Assembly (NCBI GenBank): GCA_964540905.1 | Contig: CAZIOS010000004.1 | Coordinates: 1-64,000 of the forward strand | Direction: 5' to 3' | From: VAYN01 sp964540905 | GTDB lineage: Bacteria; Actinomycetota; Thermoleophilia; Solirubrobacterales; 70-9 | DNA: 64,000 nt | The notes under the pieces: generated by a model | The model's database searches: none | Seen by the model: the letters and a program-made list of their open reading frames with translations, nothing else | Told to the model about the DNA's origin: nothing | In this document: in pieces, positions 1 to 8,901 of the stretch | Layout: every line of letters begins with the position of its first letter | How positions within the stretch are numbered: position 1 is the first letter of the stretch | Position numbers and translations under genes: made by a program

Positions 1-2
1 TC

Positions 3-794
3 GACCGCGCCAACTGCTGCGGCGCCGGCGTCATCGCCGAGCACAACCAGGAGCTCGCCGACACCCTCAACGCCCGCACCTTCGCCCTCGCCCAGCAGAC
101 CGGGCTCTCGATGATGAACATCTGCTCGACCTGCCAGGGAGCGCAGTCGGAGTGCCAGCAGCGGCTCGACGCCGATTCCGCCTACCGCGCCCACGTCAAC
201 GAGGCGCTCTCGGGCCAGGGTCTGGCCTACGAGAAGGACAAGGACGGCTTCACCAACAAGAACTTCCTCTGGCTGCTGGTCGAGGACTACGGCCTCGACC
301 GGCTCAAGGAGCAGGTGGTGCGGCCGCTCTCCGGCCTCCGCGTCGGCCCCTTCTACGGCTGCTACATCGTCCGCCCCAAGGAGCGCCTCGGCTACGGCGA
401 GCACCCCGACCGCGACGTCTACCTGGAGCGGGTGATCAAGGCGCTCGGCGGCGAGGTCGTCGAGTACGACGGCGCCCGCAAATGCTGCGGCTTCCCGGTG
501 ATCGCGATGAACCGCGAGACCTCGCTGAGGCAGGCCGGCACCCACGTCGGCGACGCGATCGACGCCGGCGCCGACTGCCTCGTCACCCCCTGCCCGCTCT
601 GCCACCTCAACCTCGACATGCAACAGCCGGAGGCGGCCAAGGTCGTCAACCGCGACCTCGGCCTCGCCGTCCTGCACCTGCCGCAGCTCGTCGGCCTCGC
701 CCTCGGCGCCGAGCCGAAGCAGTTGGGGATGAGCAAGCACATCGCCTCGACCGGCTGGGTCGAGGAGCGGCTCAGCGCCGGCGTCGCTGCTTAG
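3..794 (+). CDS. HdrB-like CCG-domain iron-sulfur subunit (5' truncated)
   Basis: The reading frame is open from base 3, so the N-terminus lies before the window. It carries a first cysteine-rich CCG motif (NCCGAG near base 12, then CSTCQG near base 123) and a second one (KCCGFPV near base 481, then CPLCHLNLD near base 589). Paired CCG domains define the B subunit of CoB-CoM heterodisulfide reductase and the related E-type succinate dehydrogenase subunit, which bind a non-cubane iron-sulfur cluster and pass electrons to a thiol or quinone site. In an aerobic actinobacterium the succinate dehydrogenase or HdrB-like electron-transfer role is more likely than methanogenic chemistry. The rest of the operon is outside the window, so the complex cannot be named. 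Confidence 0.85.
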   Translation, partial: DRANCCGAGVIAEHNQELADTLNARTFALAQQTGLSMMNICSTCQGAQSECQQRLDADSAYRAHVNEALSGQGLAYEKDKDGFTNKNFLWLLVEDYGLDRLKEQVVRPLSGLRVGPFYGCYIVRPKERLGYGEHPDRDVYLERVIKALGGEVVEYDGARKCCGFPVIAMNRETSLRQAGTHVGDAIDAGADCLVTPCPLCHLNLDMQQPEAAKVVNRDLGLAVLHLPQLVGLALGAEPKQLGMSKHIASTGWVEERLSAGVAA

Positions 795-799
795 TCCGA

Positions 800-1030
800 C
801 TACATGTGAAGCGCGACAAGGGCGCCGCCAAAGGCGGCGAGGATGCTCGCCATCGCGTAGACCAAGCCATAGGTGAGATTGTCGAAGCGCTTCTCGATGC
901 GTGCGCTTTGGGCATCGAAGCGATCGTCCATGTGCTTGCCCAGGGCGGCCACCTGACCCGCCACCCGGTCGACCTGGTCAGCCAGACGGTCGAGGCGGTC
1001 ATCGTTCCAGTTGGTCCGCTCCTGCTCCAC
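800..1030 (-). CDS. Small coiled-coil protein with C-terminal membrane anchor
   Basis: A 76-residue protein with a GTG start. Residues 1-50 are charged and heptad-like (RLDRLADQVDRVAGQVAAL), suggesting a coiled coil. Residues 53-75 form one hydrophobic segment ending in GGALVALHM, a likely tail anchor. It lies tail to tail with the HdrB-like gene and just after the antiporter operon. No family or enzyme motif is recognised. The amphipathic helix plus tail anchor resembles small membrane-associated proteins, but the function is unknown. No good Shine-Dalgarno precedes the GTG, so the start is uncertain. Confidence 0.6.
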   Translation of the reverse strand: MEQERTNWNDDRLDRLADQVDRVAGQVAALGKHMDDRFDAQSARIEKRFDNLTYGLVYAMASILAAFGGALVALHM

Positions 1031-1083
1031 GCCCGAAGGCTAGCTGACAAGACGTTACATGTGGTGCGCGGGAGTGTGAATTT

Positions 1084-2283
1084 TCAGCGACTCTCTCCGG
1101 CGCTCTCCTGCCGCGCCATCCAGCGGGCGCCGAGGGTGTCCGTCAGTCCGTGGGCGACGATTGAGGTGACGATCGTGATGGCGGCGACGTCGAAGATCAG
1201 GGCGCTGTTCTGGACCGCGGACTTGAGCACGAAGAGGGCGAACAGCATCGAGGCGACGCCCTTGGGGCCGAACCAGGCCATGAACAGCTTCTCGGTGCGC
1301 GGCAGGCCGGTGCGCAGGAAGGAGATCAGGACCGCGGCGGGGCGGGCGACGATCAGGGCGAAGAGGACGAAGAGGACCAGCGGCGGGATGCTGTGGTGGA
1401 AGCCGGTGGCGACGATCAGGGCGCCGAAGACGAAGAAGGTGAGGACCTGGAGGATGGTGCTGGCGTTCTCGGCGAACTCGGCGAAGCCGGCCGGCACCTG
1501 GCGCTCGCTCGCCGCCATCGCGATCCCACAGACGAAGGCGGCGATCAGCCCGTTGCCGATCGTCGCTTCGGCGAGCCCGAAGGCGACCAGGGCGAAGCCA
1601 ACCGCGTAGATGCCCTCGTAGCGGGCGGTCAGGCCGCCGCCGGGCAGGCGCGGGTGCAGGCGCCCGGCGCCGGCGCCGAGGGCGATCCCGATCGCCGCCC
1701 CCACCGCCGCCTCGCCGACCAGCTTTGCCGCTTCGCCGCCGGCGTCGCCGCCCGGGCCGGCGAGGACGAGGAAGAAGAGGACGAAGGGCAGCGCCAGGCC
1801 GTCGTTGAGGCCGGACTCGAGGTTGAGCGTGTGGCGGACCGAGCTCGGCACCAGGCGCGAGCTGACGACCGCCGAGGTCACCACCGGGTCGGTCGGCGCG
1901 AGCACCGCCGCCAGCAGGAAGGCCCCGGCCCAGTCGAGGGCCGGGAAGAGCGCCTTGGCGGCAAGCGCCAGCAGCGCCATCGTGATCGGCATCGCGATCG
2001 TCAGCGCCCGCGCCACCGGGCTCCAGTGCCGCCGCAGCAACTCGCTCTCGACGAACATCCCGTCCGAGAACAGGGTCAGCACCAGCGCCAGCTCGATCAG
2101 CTCGACGATCGCCTCGTCGCCGACGTCGACATGGACCACCCCGGCGCCCGCCAGGCCGGCACCGAGCGCGACCGAGAGCACCGAGGCGGAGAGCACCGTC
2201 CCCCGCATCAGCCCCGAGAGCGCGGCGACGACCGCCAGCAGGCCGCCGAACAGCAGCAGCGCCTGGGCGAAGCCGATGTCCAC
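1084..2283 (-). CDS. CPA1-type cation:proton antiporter
   Basis: A 399-residue polytopic protein of about 12 hydrophobic segments. It has the core motifs of sodium/proton exchangers: LAPTDPVVTSAVV around residues 127-139, with the ion-binding aspartate, and ESGLNDGLALP around 155-165. It should exchange Na+ or K+ for H+ across the membrane. The start is GTG at 2283, three bases after the asd stop, so it is probably the third gene of a lysC-asd-antiporter transcript. The amino-acid and ion-transport genes have no obvious metabolic link. The C-terminus lacks a regulatory domain, so this is a short, transporter-only member. Confidence 0.88.
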   Translation of the reverse strand: MDIGFAQALLLFGGLLAVVAALSGLMRGTVLSASVLSVALGAGLAGAGVVHVDVGDEAIVELIELALVLTLFSDGMFVESELLRRHWSPVARALTIAMPITMALLALAAKALFPALDWAGAFLLAAVLAPTDPVVTSAVVSSRLVPSSVRHTLNLESGLNDGLALPFVLFFLVLAGPGGDAGGEAAKLVGEAAVGAAIGIALGAGAGRLHPRLPGGGLTARYEGIYAVGFALVAFGLAEATIGNGLIAAFVCGIAMAASERQVPAGFAEFAENASTILQVLTFFVFGALIVATGFHHSIPPLVLFVLFALIVARPAAVLISFLRTGLPRTEKLFMAWFGPKGVASMLFALFVLKSAVQNSALIFDVAAITIVTSIVAHGLTDTLGARWMARQESAGESR

Positions 2284-2286
2284 AGG

Positions 2287-3324
2287 CTAGGCGGCGCCGG
2301 CGAGCAGCAGGCCGCGCTCGACCAGCAGCTCGGCGAGCTGGACGGCGTTGGTGGCGGCGCCCTTGCGCAGGTTGTCGGCGACGACGAAGAGGTCGAGGGC
2401 GCGCTCGTTGCCGGGGTCGCGGCGGATGCGGCCGACGAGGACGTCGTCGCGGCCGGCGGCCTCGGTCGCCAGCGGGTAGCGCGCCGCCGCCGGGTCGTCG
2501 ACGACGGTCACGCCGGGCGCGGCGGCGAGCAGCTCGCGGGCGCGCTCGGGGCTGAGCGGCTCGCGGGTCTCGACGTTGACCGCCTCCGAATGCCCGGTCA
2601 CGACCGGCACCCTCACGCAGGTGGCGGAGACCTTGATCTCGGGGTCGCCGAGGATCTTGCGGGTCTCGTTGATCAGCTTGCGCTCCTCGTCGGTGTGGTC
2701 GTCGCCGGCGGCGAAGCTGCCGGCCTGCGGCAGCACGTTGAAGGCGATCTGGTGCGGGTAGACGGCGGGCGCCGGACGCTGGCCGTCGAGCACCGCGCGC
2801 GACTCGGCCAGGAGCCCGTCGATCGCCTTCTTGCCGGTGCCGGAGACCGCCTGGTAGGTGGAGATCACCAGGCGCTCGATCCCGGCCTCGTCGAAGAGCG
2901 GCTTCAGCGCCACGACCATCTGCATCGTCGAGCAGTTGGGGTTGGCGACGATGCCGCTGTGGCCCGCGATCGCCTCCGGGTTGACCTCGGCGACGACCAG
3001 CGGCACCTCGTCGTGCAGGCGCCAGTAGCTGGTGTTGTCGATGACGGTGGCGCCGGCGGCGACCAGCTTCGGCGTCCACTCGGCGCTGACCGCGCCCCCG
3101 GCCGAGGAGAGGACCAGGTCTAGGCCCTGGATCGAGTCCTCGCTCAGCGCCTGGCAGCTGAGGACCGAGCCGTTCCACTCCAGCTCCCTGCCGGCCGAGC
3201 GCTCGGAGGCCAGCGGCCGCAGCTCGGCGACTGGAAAGTCGCGTGCGGCCAGCAGCCCGAGGATCGTCGAGCCGACCAGGCCGGTCGCGCCCAGGACCCC
3301 GACTCTGTAGCCGTCGCTCGCCAT
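2287..3324 (-). CDS. asd: Aspartate-semialdehyde dehydrogenase
   Basis: A 345-residue enzyme that reduces beta-aspartyl phosphate to aspartate semialdehyde with NADPH, the second step towards lysine, threonine and methionine. The N-terminal Rossmann motif is GVLGATGLVGS (residues 9-19). The catalytic cysteine is Cys131 in NPNCSTMQ, followed by STYQAVSGTGKK, typical of the family. Length is normal. It starts 20 bp after lysC on the same strand, so the two pathway enzymes are cotranscribed. The distal antiporter follows with almost no gap. Confidence 0.97.
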   Translation of the reverse strand: MASDGYRVGVLGATGLVGSTILGLLAARDFPVAELRPLASERSAGRELEWNGSVLSCQALSEDSIQGLDLVLSSAGGAVSAEWTPKLVAAGATVIDNTSYWRLHDEVPLVVAEVNPEAIAGHSGIVANPNCSTMQMVVALKPLFDEAGIERLVISTYQAVSGTGKKAIDGLLAESRAVLDGQRPAPAVYPHQIAFNVLPQAGSFAAGDDHTDEERKLINETRKILGDPEIKVSATCVRVPVVTGHSEAVNVETREPLSPERARELLAAAPGVTVVDDPAAARYPLATEAAGRDDVLVGRIRRDPGNERALDLFVVADNLRKGAATNAVQLAELLVERGLLLAGAA

Positions 3325-3344
3325 CGTCGCAGTATGACGGCGGC

Positions 3345-4634
3345 TCAGCCGGCGACCGTGGGCCGGTGCTCGGGCCCGGTCGGGTCCTCCGGGCGCACCG
3401 CGTCGTCGCCGAGCTCGAACGCCGCGTGCAGGCTCTTCACCGCGTCGGGGACGCGATCGGCGGCGATGACGCAGGAGATCTTGATCGGCGAGGTGGAGAT
3501 CATCTCGATGTTGATCCGCTCCGCCCCCAGCACCTCGAAGACGCGGGCGGCGACGCCCGGATGCGAGCGCATGCCGGCGCCGACGATCGAGACCTTGCCG
3601 ATCTGCTCGTCGGTGCGGACCTTGAGCGAGACGTCGCCGAGGGCGGCGATCGTGTCCTTGGCGACCGGCAGGTCGGCGCGGTCGACGGTGAAGGAGAGGT
3701 CGGCGAGCTGGTCGCCGCCGACCGGCTCGTTCTGGATGATCACGTCGACGTTGACGTTGGCGTCGGCCAGCGCCTTGAAGATGCGGCCGGCGACCCCGGG
3801 CTCGTCGCGGACGCCGGTCAGCGTCACGCGGGCCTCCGCGTTGGAGTGGGTGACGGCGGTTACGAAGGGCTGCTCCATCGTTTGGTCCTCGGCGACAACG
3901 AGGGTACCGGGGCCGTCCTCGAAGCTGCTGCGGCAGTGGATGCGGACGCCGTGGTTGCGGGCGTACTCGACCGAGCGCAGCTGCAGCACCCCGGCCCCTG
4001 AGGCCGACATCTCGAGCATCTCCTCGAAGGAGATGCGGCCGAGCTTGCGGGCGTCCGGGACCAGCCGCGGGTCGGCGCTGTAGACGCCGGCGACGTCGGT
4101 GTAGATCTCGCAGACGCTGGCGCCGAGCGCGGCGGCGAGGGCGACGGCGGTGGTGTCGGAGCCACCGCGGCCGAGCGTGGTGACGTCGCGGCTCTCGGTC
4201 GAGACCCCCTGGAAGCCGGCGACGAGGACGATCCGGTCATCCCCCAGGGCCTCGCGGATGCGGTCGGCGCGGACGTCGACGATCCGCGCCTTGGTGTGGA
4301 AGGAGTCGGTGACGATCCCGGCCTGGGAGCCGGTCAGCGAGATCGCCTCGTGCCCCATGTCGTGGATCGCCATCGCGCAGAGCGCGCAGGAGATCCGCTC
4401 CCCGGTCGAGAGCAGCATGTCCATCTCGCGAGCGACCGGGCGCGGCGATATCTCCTGCGCCTGGCTGACCAGTTCGTCGGTGGTCTTGCCGCGGGCCGAG
4501 AGCACGGCGACGACCCGGTTGCCGGCCTCGCGGGCGGCGACGATCCGGCCGGCGGCGCGTTTGATCTGCTCGGCCCCGGCGACCGAGGTGCCGCCGAACT
4601 TCATCACGACGATGTCGGACCCGTCTCCACTCAT
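3345..4634 (-). CDS. lysC: Aspartate kinase
   Basis: A 429-residue enzyme that phosphorylates aspartate, the committed step of the aspartate family of amino acids. The kinase domain begins with VVMKFGGTSV (residues 9-18) and contains TTLGRGGSDTTAVALA. The C-terminal third has two ACT-like regulatory segments (ALADANVNVDVIIQNEP and the GVAARVFEVLGAERINIEMI region), so feedback control by lysine and/or threonine is expected. A longer open frame exists upstream, but its composition is non-coding. The ATG at 4634 places the start correctly before the kinase motif. It heads the operon with asd, and the HD-GYP gene leaves divergently 59 bp away. Confidence 0.96.
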   Translation of the reverse strand: MSGDGSDIVVMKFGGTSVAGAEQIKRAAGRIVAAREAGNRVVAVLSARGKTTDELVSQAQEISPRPVAREMDMLLSTGERISCALCAMAIHDMGHEAISLTGSQAGIVTDSFHTKARIVDVRADRIREALGDDRIVLVAGFQGVSTESRDVTTLGRGGSDTTAVALAAALGASVCEIYTDVAGVYSADPRLVPDARKLGRISFEEMLEMSASGAGVLQLRSVEYARNHGVRIHCRSSFEDGPGTLVVAEDQTMEQPFVTAVTHSNAEARVTLTGVRDEPGVAGRIFKALADANVNVDVIIQNEPVGGDQLADLSFTVDRADLPVAKDTIAALGDVSLKVRTDEQIGKVSIVGAGMRSHPGVAARVFEVLGAERINIEMISTSPIKISCVIAADRVPDAVKSLHAAFELGDDAVRPEDPTGPEHRPTVAG

Positions 4635-4693
4635 CGACAGCTGAGGATAGTCACCGGCTAAAGCATCGGACGGGCGCGCCGATAAGCGGATTC

Positions 4694-5815
4694 GTGGAGC
4701 CGAAGACGAGCAGCATGCCGGTGGCGACCTCGCTCGAGGACGCATCGCTGCAGGGCGGGCGCCTGCTCGTCGCCAGCCGCCTCGCAACCAGCCTCTCCCG
4801 CGCCCAGACGGTGGCCCAGGTCGCCGACGAGGCGGTCCGGCTCCTGCACGAGTCCTTCGACTACTACCTCGCCGTGGTCCAGCGGCTCGATCCCGACGGT
4901 CATCTGCGGGTCGTCGCCGGCGCCGGCCCGCTGGCCGAAGAGGTCGACGACTTCCTCGCCCTCGAGCAGCCGGTCGAGGTCGGCGTCAACGGCCGCGTCG
5001 CCCGCAGCGGCCGGCCGGCGATGGTCAACGACACCCGTCTCGACTCCGATTACCTCGCCCGCAACCCCCGCACCGACCCCGGCTCGGAGCTGTCGCTGCC
5101 GATCGAGGCCTCCGGCTCGATCTGGGGCGTGATGAACCTCGAGCAGAGGGAGCCTGGCGCCTTCGCCGAGGAGGACCTGCTGCTGGCGCACATCGTCGCC
5201 AGCCAGGTCGGCGCCGCGATCCACCGCTGCCAGCTGGTCGAGGAACTCGAGGGCGCCTTCCTGACCACGGTCGGCGTCCTCGCCGATGCGGTCGAGCTGC
5301 AGGACGCCTACACCGCCGACCACGCCAACGAGGTCGCCGAGCTGGCGGTGCGGGTCGGCGAACGCCTCGGCATCGCTGGCGCCGCGCTGGAGCGGCTGCG
5401 CTACGGCGCCCTCCTGCACGACGTCGGCAAGATCGGCGTCCCCGGCGAGATCCTGCGCAAGCCCGGGCCGCTGAGCGCCGGCGAGCGCGAGCGGATGGAC
5501 GAGCACACGGCGATCGGCGCCCGCATGCTGGAGCGGATCCCCTTCCTCGCCCCGGTCGCGCCGCTGGTCCGCTCCGCCCACGAGCGTTTCGACGGCGGCG
5601 GCTACCCGGACGGCCTCGCCGGCGAGCAGATCCCCCGCGGGGCGATGGTGATCGCCACCTGCGACGCCTTCCACGCGATGACCTCCAACCGCTCCTACCG
5701 GGCGGCGATGGGCTGCGAGCAGGCGATCCGGGAGCTGCGCGACCACGCCGGCACGCAGTTCGACCCGGCCGTGGTCGACGCCCTGGTCGGCGAGCTCCGC
5801 TCCCAGGGAGCCTGA
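4694..5815 (+). CDS. GAF and HD-GYP domain cyclic-di-GMP phosphodiesterase
   Basis: A 373-residue soluble protein. Residues about 35-180 form a GAF sensor domain (ending in SIWGVMNLEQREPG). Residues 185-370 form an HD-GYP domain with the metal-binding LLHDVGKIGVP (His242-Asp243) and the signature HERFDGGGYPDGL (296-308). HD-GYP enzymes hydrolyse cyclic di-GMP to GMP. All visible metal ligands are present, so it should be active, probably gated by a small ligand or redox change in GAF. The start chosen is GTG at 4694; an ATG at 4715 would remove seven residues. It is divergent from lysC and appears monocistronic. Confidence 0.9.
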   Translation: MEPKTSSMPVATSLEDASLQGGRLLVASRLATSLSRAQTVAQVADEAVRLLHESFDYYLAVVQRLDPDGHLRVVAGAGPLAEEVDDFLALEQPVEVGVNGRVARSGRPAMVNDTRLDSDYLARNPRTDPGSELSLPIEASGSIWGVMNLEQREPGAFAEEDLLLAHIVASQVGAAIHRCQLVEELEGAFLTTVGVLADAVELQDAYTADHANEVAELAVRVGERLGIAGAALERLRYGALLHDVGKIGVPGEILRKPGPLSAGERERMDEHTAIGARMLERIPFLAPVAPLVRSAHERFDGGGYPDGLAGEQIPRGAMVIATCDAFHAMTSNRSYRAAMGCEQAIRELRDHAGTQFDPAVVDALVGELRSQGA

Positions 5816-5869
5816 ACACTTACTGGGGTTAGGACCACAGTAAATGCTCAGGCTTTGGCCGCGGAGCGC

Positions 5870-6100
5870 TCAGCCGCCGCCGAGGTTGCCGAGCATCGCC
5901 TGTTCGGCCATCCGCACCAGGCCGAGGCCGCTGTGCGGGCGCATGTCGCTGCTGCGGACGCGGACGTGGGAGCCGTGCGGGCCGACCACCTCGACGATCG
6001 TGCAGACGTCGCCAATCTCGCAATCGTCGCCGTAGTCGCCTTCGATCGCCTCCATCTGCTCCGCGACCACCCGTCCAATCTTGCTCTGATCGAGCGCCAT
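5870..6100 (-). CDS. Small conserved-looking protein divergent from padR
   Basis: A 76-residue acidic protein (MALDQSKIGRVVAEQMEAIE at the start). ATG at 6100 has a good ribosome site, AAGGAAG, eight bases upstream. It has two cysteines (DDCEIGDVCTIVEVVG) and a conserved-looking block GSHVRVRSSDMRP, and is probably soluble. I do not recognise the family. It shares the 102-bp upstream region with padR, so the palindromes there could control both directions. Its length, ribosome site and clean frame make it a likely real gene. Confidence 0.7.
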   Translation of the reverse strand: MALDQSKIGRVVAEQMEAIEGDYGDDCEIGDVCTIVEVVGPHGSHVRVRSSDMRPHSGLGLVRMAEQAMLGNLGGG

Positions 6101-6148
6101 CTGCGCTTCCTTTCTGACGTTTCCTGAAATCCTGGGAGGGCTGACTGT

Positions 6149-6191
6149 ATGTGATGCACATCCCACTTCTAGATATATCGGTGCGATATAT
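6149..6191. promoter_or_regulatory. Two palindromes between padR and the divergent small gene
   Basis: ATGTG-ATG-CACAT (6149-6161) and ATATATC-GGTGC-GATATAT (6173-6191) are perfect inverted repeats in the 102-bp divergent interval. The second ends 11 bp before the padR ATG, where it would overlap the promoter or leader. PadR-family repressors typically bind dyads with ATGT/ACAT half-sites or AT-rich palindromes and repress their own operon, so these are good candidates for the padR operator. The AT-rich dyad is conspicuous in this GC-rich genome. Confidence 0.6.
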
Positions 6192-6202
6192 ATGATCGCG
6201 CG

Positions 6203-6751
6203 ATGGAAGAGCTCAGCGCCACCGCCTACGTGATCCTCGGGATGGTCCGGGGGGAGCCGAAGTCCGGCTACGAGATCAAAGCCGCGGTCGACGGCACGAC
6301 GCGGTTCTTCTGGGCCGCCAGCTACGGGCAGATCTACCCGGAGCTGAAGCGGCTCTCCGAGGCGGGGTTGATCGCCGGCTCCGACTCCCCCACCGGCGGC
6401 CGGCGGCGAACCGTCTACGCGATCACCGCCGACGGCGAGGAGGAGCTGGTGGCCTGGCTGCGGCAGCCGCCGAGCACCTACGAGCTGCGCGAGGAAGGTC
6501 TGCTGAAGCTGTTCTTCGCCGACGCCCTGCCGCGCCCCGACGCGGTCGAGATCCTGCGGGCGATGCGGGTCCACCGGCTCGCCGTCGCCGCGCGGCTGCG
6601 GGCGATGGAGCCGCTGGCGCTGGAGAGGGGCGACCCCTTCCCGCTGGCCGTGCTGCGGGCCGGGATCGAGTTCACCGAGTGGTTCGCCGACTGGTGCGAG
6701 CGAACCGAGGCCCAACTGCTGGATCCGGACCACGAGAAAAGGAGCAGCTGA
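6203..6751 (+). CDS. PadR-family transcriptional repressor
   Basis: A 182-residue regulator. The N-terminal winged helix (residues 1-85) has the PadR pattern LGMVRGEPKSGYEIKAAVDG, then FWAASYGQIYPELKRLSEAG and GGRRRTVYAITADGEEEL. The C-terminal half is a helical dimerisation domain. PadR proteins sense phenolic or lipophilic compounds and commonly repress an adjacent exporter. Here the stop overlaps the ATG of an MMPL transporter by one base (TGATG), so the two are translationally coupled. An AT-rich dyad directly upstream suggests autoregulation. Confidence 0.93.
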   Translation: MEELSATAYVILGMVRGEPKSGYEIKAAVDGTTRFFWAASYGQIYPELKRLSEAGLIAGSDSPTGGRRRTVYAITADGEEELVAWLRQPPSTYELREEGLLKLFFADALPRPDAVEILRAMRVHRLAVAARLRAMEPLALERGDPFPLAVLRAGIEFTEWFADWCERTEAQLLDPDHEKRSS

Positions 6752-8901
6752 TGTTCGACGCCCTGGCCCGCCTCGCCGACGGCAACGCCCGCCGGATCGG
6801 GATCGCCGCGATCGCCTTCTTCGTCCTCGCCGCCGCGATCGGCGGCTCGGTCGCCAGCCGCCTCGACCCCTACGGGGCCGACGACCCGGCGACCGAGACG
6901 GTGAAGGCGCGGGAACGGCTGCAGGACGCCGGCCTGCGGGTGCCGGCGGTGCTCGCCGTGGTCGAAGACGCCCCGGTCGCCGCCGCCTCGAGCCGGGCCC
7001 GGGTCGAGGCCCTGGAGCGGGAAGTGCGCCGGCGCCGCGACGTCGCCTCGGTCACCGGCTACTACGACACCCACGCCCCCGCCTTCGTCTCCCGCGACGG
7101 CCGCTCGAGCTACTTCGTCGTCGCCGTCAAGCCGACCGACGACAAGAAGCAGCAGGAAGCCGGCCGCGAGATCGCCGACCAGCTCTCCGCCCACGCCGGC
7201 GTCGTCGTCGGCGGCTTCGCCGTCGCCCAGCAGCAGGTCAACAAGCAGGTCGAGACCGACCTGCGGATGGCCGAGATGCTCGCCTTCCCGCTGCTCTTCC
7301 TGCTCTCGCTGCTGTTCTTCCGCAGCCTCGTCGCCGCGGTGCTGCCGCTGATGATCGGCGGCCTGGCGATCGTCGGCACCTTCCTGATCCTCCGCCTCGC
7401 CAGCGAATTCGGCACGATCTCGATCTTCGCCCTCAACCTGACCACGGCCCTGGGCCTGGGCCTGGCGATCGACTACAGCCTCTTCATCGTCTCCCGCTAC
7501 CGCGAGGAGATCGCCAAGGACGGGCCGGGGCTGGCGGCGATGCGGCGCGTGCTCGCGACCTCCGGGCGCACCGTCTTCTTCTCCTCGCTGACGGTCTCGG
7601 CGGCGCTCGCCTCGCTGCTCGTCTTCCCGCAGTCCTTCCTCTACTCGATGGGCCTCGGCGGGGCGCTGGTGGCGCTGTTCGCGGCGCTGATCTCGCTGAC
7701 CGTGCTGCCGGCGGTGCTGACCCTGCTGGGGACGCGGATCAACGCCGGCTCGCCGCGCTTCCTGCACCGCCGCGCCGAAGCCGACGCGCGGCCCGACGAG
7801 AGCGGCTTCTGGTACCGGCTCTCGCGCTTCGTGATGCGGCGGCCGATCCCGGTGGCGACGCTCAGCGCCCTGCTGCTGATCGTCCTCGGCCTGCCCTTCT
7901 TCGGGATCAGGTTCGACACCGTCGACCCCAGCGTGCTGCCGAAGTCGGCGAGCGCGCGGCAGGCCTACGAAATCGTCAACGACCGCTTCCCGCCCTTCCA
8001 CGAAACGCCGATCTGGGTCGACTTCGAAGGCGGCGGCCCGGCGGCCGCGAAGGCGATGGCCGCCCGCGTCGGGGCGGTGCCGGGGGTGGCCGAAGTGCTG
8101 CCGCCGCAGCCGCTGCGCGGCGACGTCACGGCGATCCAGGCGGTCTCGTCGAACCCCTTCAACTCCGACGCCAGCCAAACCACGGTGAGGGCGATCCGCG
8201 CCCTGCCGACCCCGGCGGGGACGACGGCGCTGGTCGGCGGCGCCACCGCCGACTTCATCGACCTGCAGTCGAGCATCGCCAAACACCTGCCGATCTCGCT
8301 GGCGATCGTGATCCTCGCCACCCTGGTCATCCTCTTCCTGATGACCGGCTCGGTGGTGCTGCCGGTGAAGTCGCTGCTGATGAACTTCCTCAACCTCAGC
8401 GCCGTCTTCGGGCTGCTGGTGCTGATCTTCCAGGACGGCCGCCTGCAGGGCTTCCTCGACTACACCAGCCCCGGCGCGATCGAGCAGACGATGCCGATCC
8501 TGCTCTTCGCCGTCGCCTTCGGCCTCTCCACCGACTACGCGGTCTTCCTGCTCTCGCGGATCAAGGAGGCGCGCGACAACGGCGCCTCGGACTCCGAGTG
8601 CGTGGCGATCGGGCTGGAGCGGACGGGGCGGATCGTCACCGCCGCGGCGCTACTGTTCGCCGTCGCGATGGGCGCCTTCGCCACCTCGAAGATCATCTTC
8701 ATCAAGGAGAACGGCGTCGGCACGGCGCTGGCGGTGCTGATCGACGCCAGCATCGTGCGGGCGCTGCTGGTGCCCGCGCTGATGGAGCTGCTCGGCAAGT
8801 GGAACTGGTGGGCGCCGGCGCCGCTGCGGCGCCTGCACGACCGCTTCGGGATCGGCGAGGGCGCCGTCCCGGCCCCCCACCCCGACCCGGAGGGTGCGTG
8901 A
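6751..8901 (+). CDS. MMPL/RND-family membrane transporter
   Basis: A 716-residue inner-membrane transporter with the duplicated MMPL plan: TM1, a periplasmic-type loop, a five-helix bundle, then the same again. Each half has the proton-relay signature, GLAIDYSLFIVSRYREE in the first and FGLSTDYAVFLLSRIKEA in the second. In actinobacteria these export lipids, siderophores or drugs by proton antiport. The ATG at 6751 follows AAAAGGAG; an earlier in-frame start would lie inside padR. Its neighbours, a PadR repressor and a thioesterase, suggest export of an acylated or hydrophobic compound. The substrate is unknown. Confidence 0.92.
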   Translation: MFDALARLADGNARRIGIAAIAFFVLAAAIGGSVASRLDPYGADDPATETVKARERLQDAGLRVPAVLAVVEDAPVAAASSRARVEALEREVRRRRDVASVTGYYDTHAPAFVSRDGRSSYFVVAVKPTDDKKQQEAGREIADQLSAHAGVVVGGFAVAQQQVNKQVETDLRMAEMLAFPLLFLLSLLFFRSLVAAVLPLMIGGLAIVGTFLILRLASEFGTISIFALNLTTALGLGLAIDYSLFIVSRYREEIAKDGPGLAAMRRVLATSGRTVFFSSLTVSAALASLLVFPQSFLYSMGLGGALVALFAALISLTVLPAVLTLLGTRINAGSPRFLHRRAEADARPDESGFWYRLSRFVMRRPIPVATLSALLLIVLGLPFFGIRFDTVDPSVLPKSASARQAYEIVNDRFPPFHETPIWVDFEGGGPAAAKAMAARVGAVPGVAEVLPPQPLRGDVTAIQAVSSNPFNSDASQTTVRAIRALPTPAGTTALVGGATADFIDLQSSIAKHLPISLAIVILATLVILFLMTGSVVLPVKSLLMNFLNLSAVFGLLVLIFQDGRLQGFLDYTSPGAIEQTMPILLFAVAFGLSTDYAVFLLSRIKEARDNGASDSECVAIGLERTGRIVTAAALLFAVAMGAFATSKIIFIKENGVGTALAVLIDASIVRALLVPALMELLGKWNWWAPAPLRRLHDRFGIGEGAVPAPHPDPEGA

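Noticed and set aside
152..3178. Long overlapping frames opposite or beside the HdrB-like, antiporter and asd genes (152-1609, 1055-3178, 1393-3123)
   Set aside because: They are Arg/Pro/Ala-rich shadows produced by high GC; the opposing frames carry clear enzyme motifs.
4634..4787. Longer lysC start at 4787
   Set aside because: The extra 51 residues overlap the divergent HD-GYP gene start and have non-coding composition; ATG 4634 fits the kinase family.
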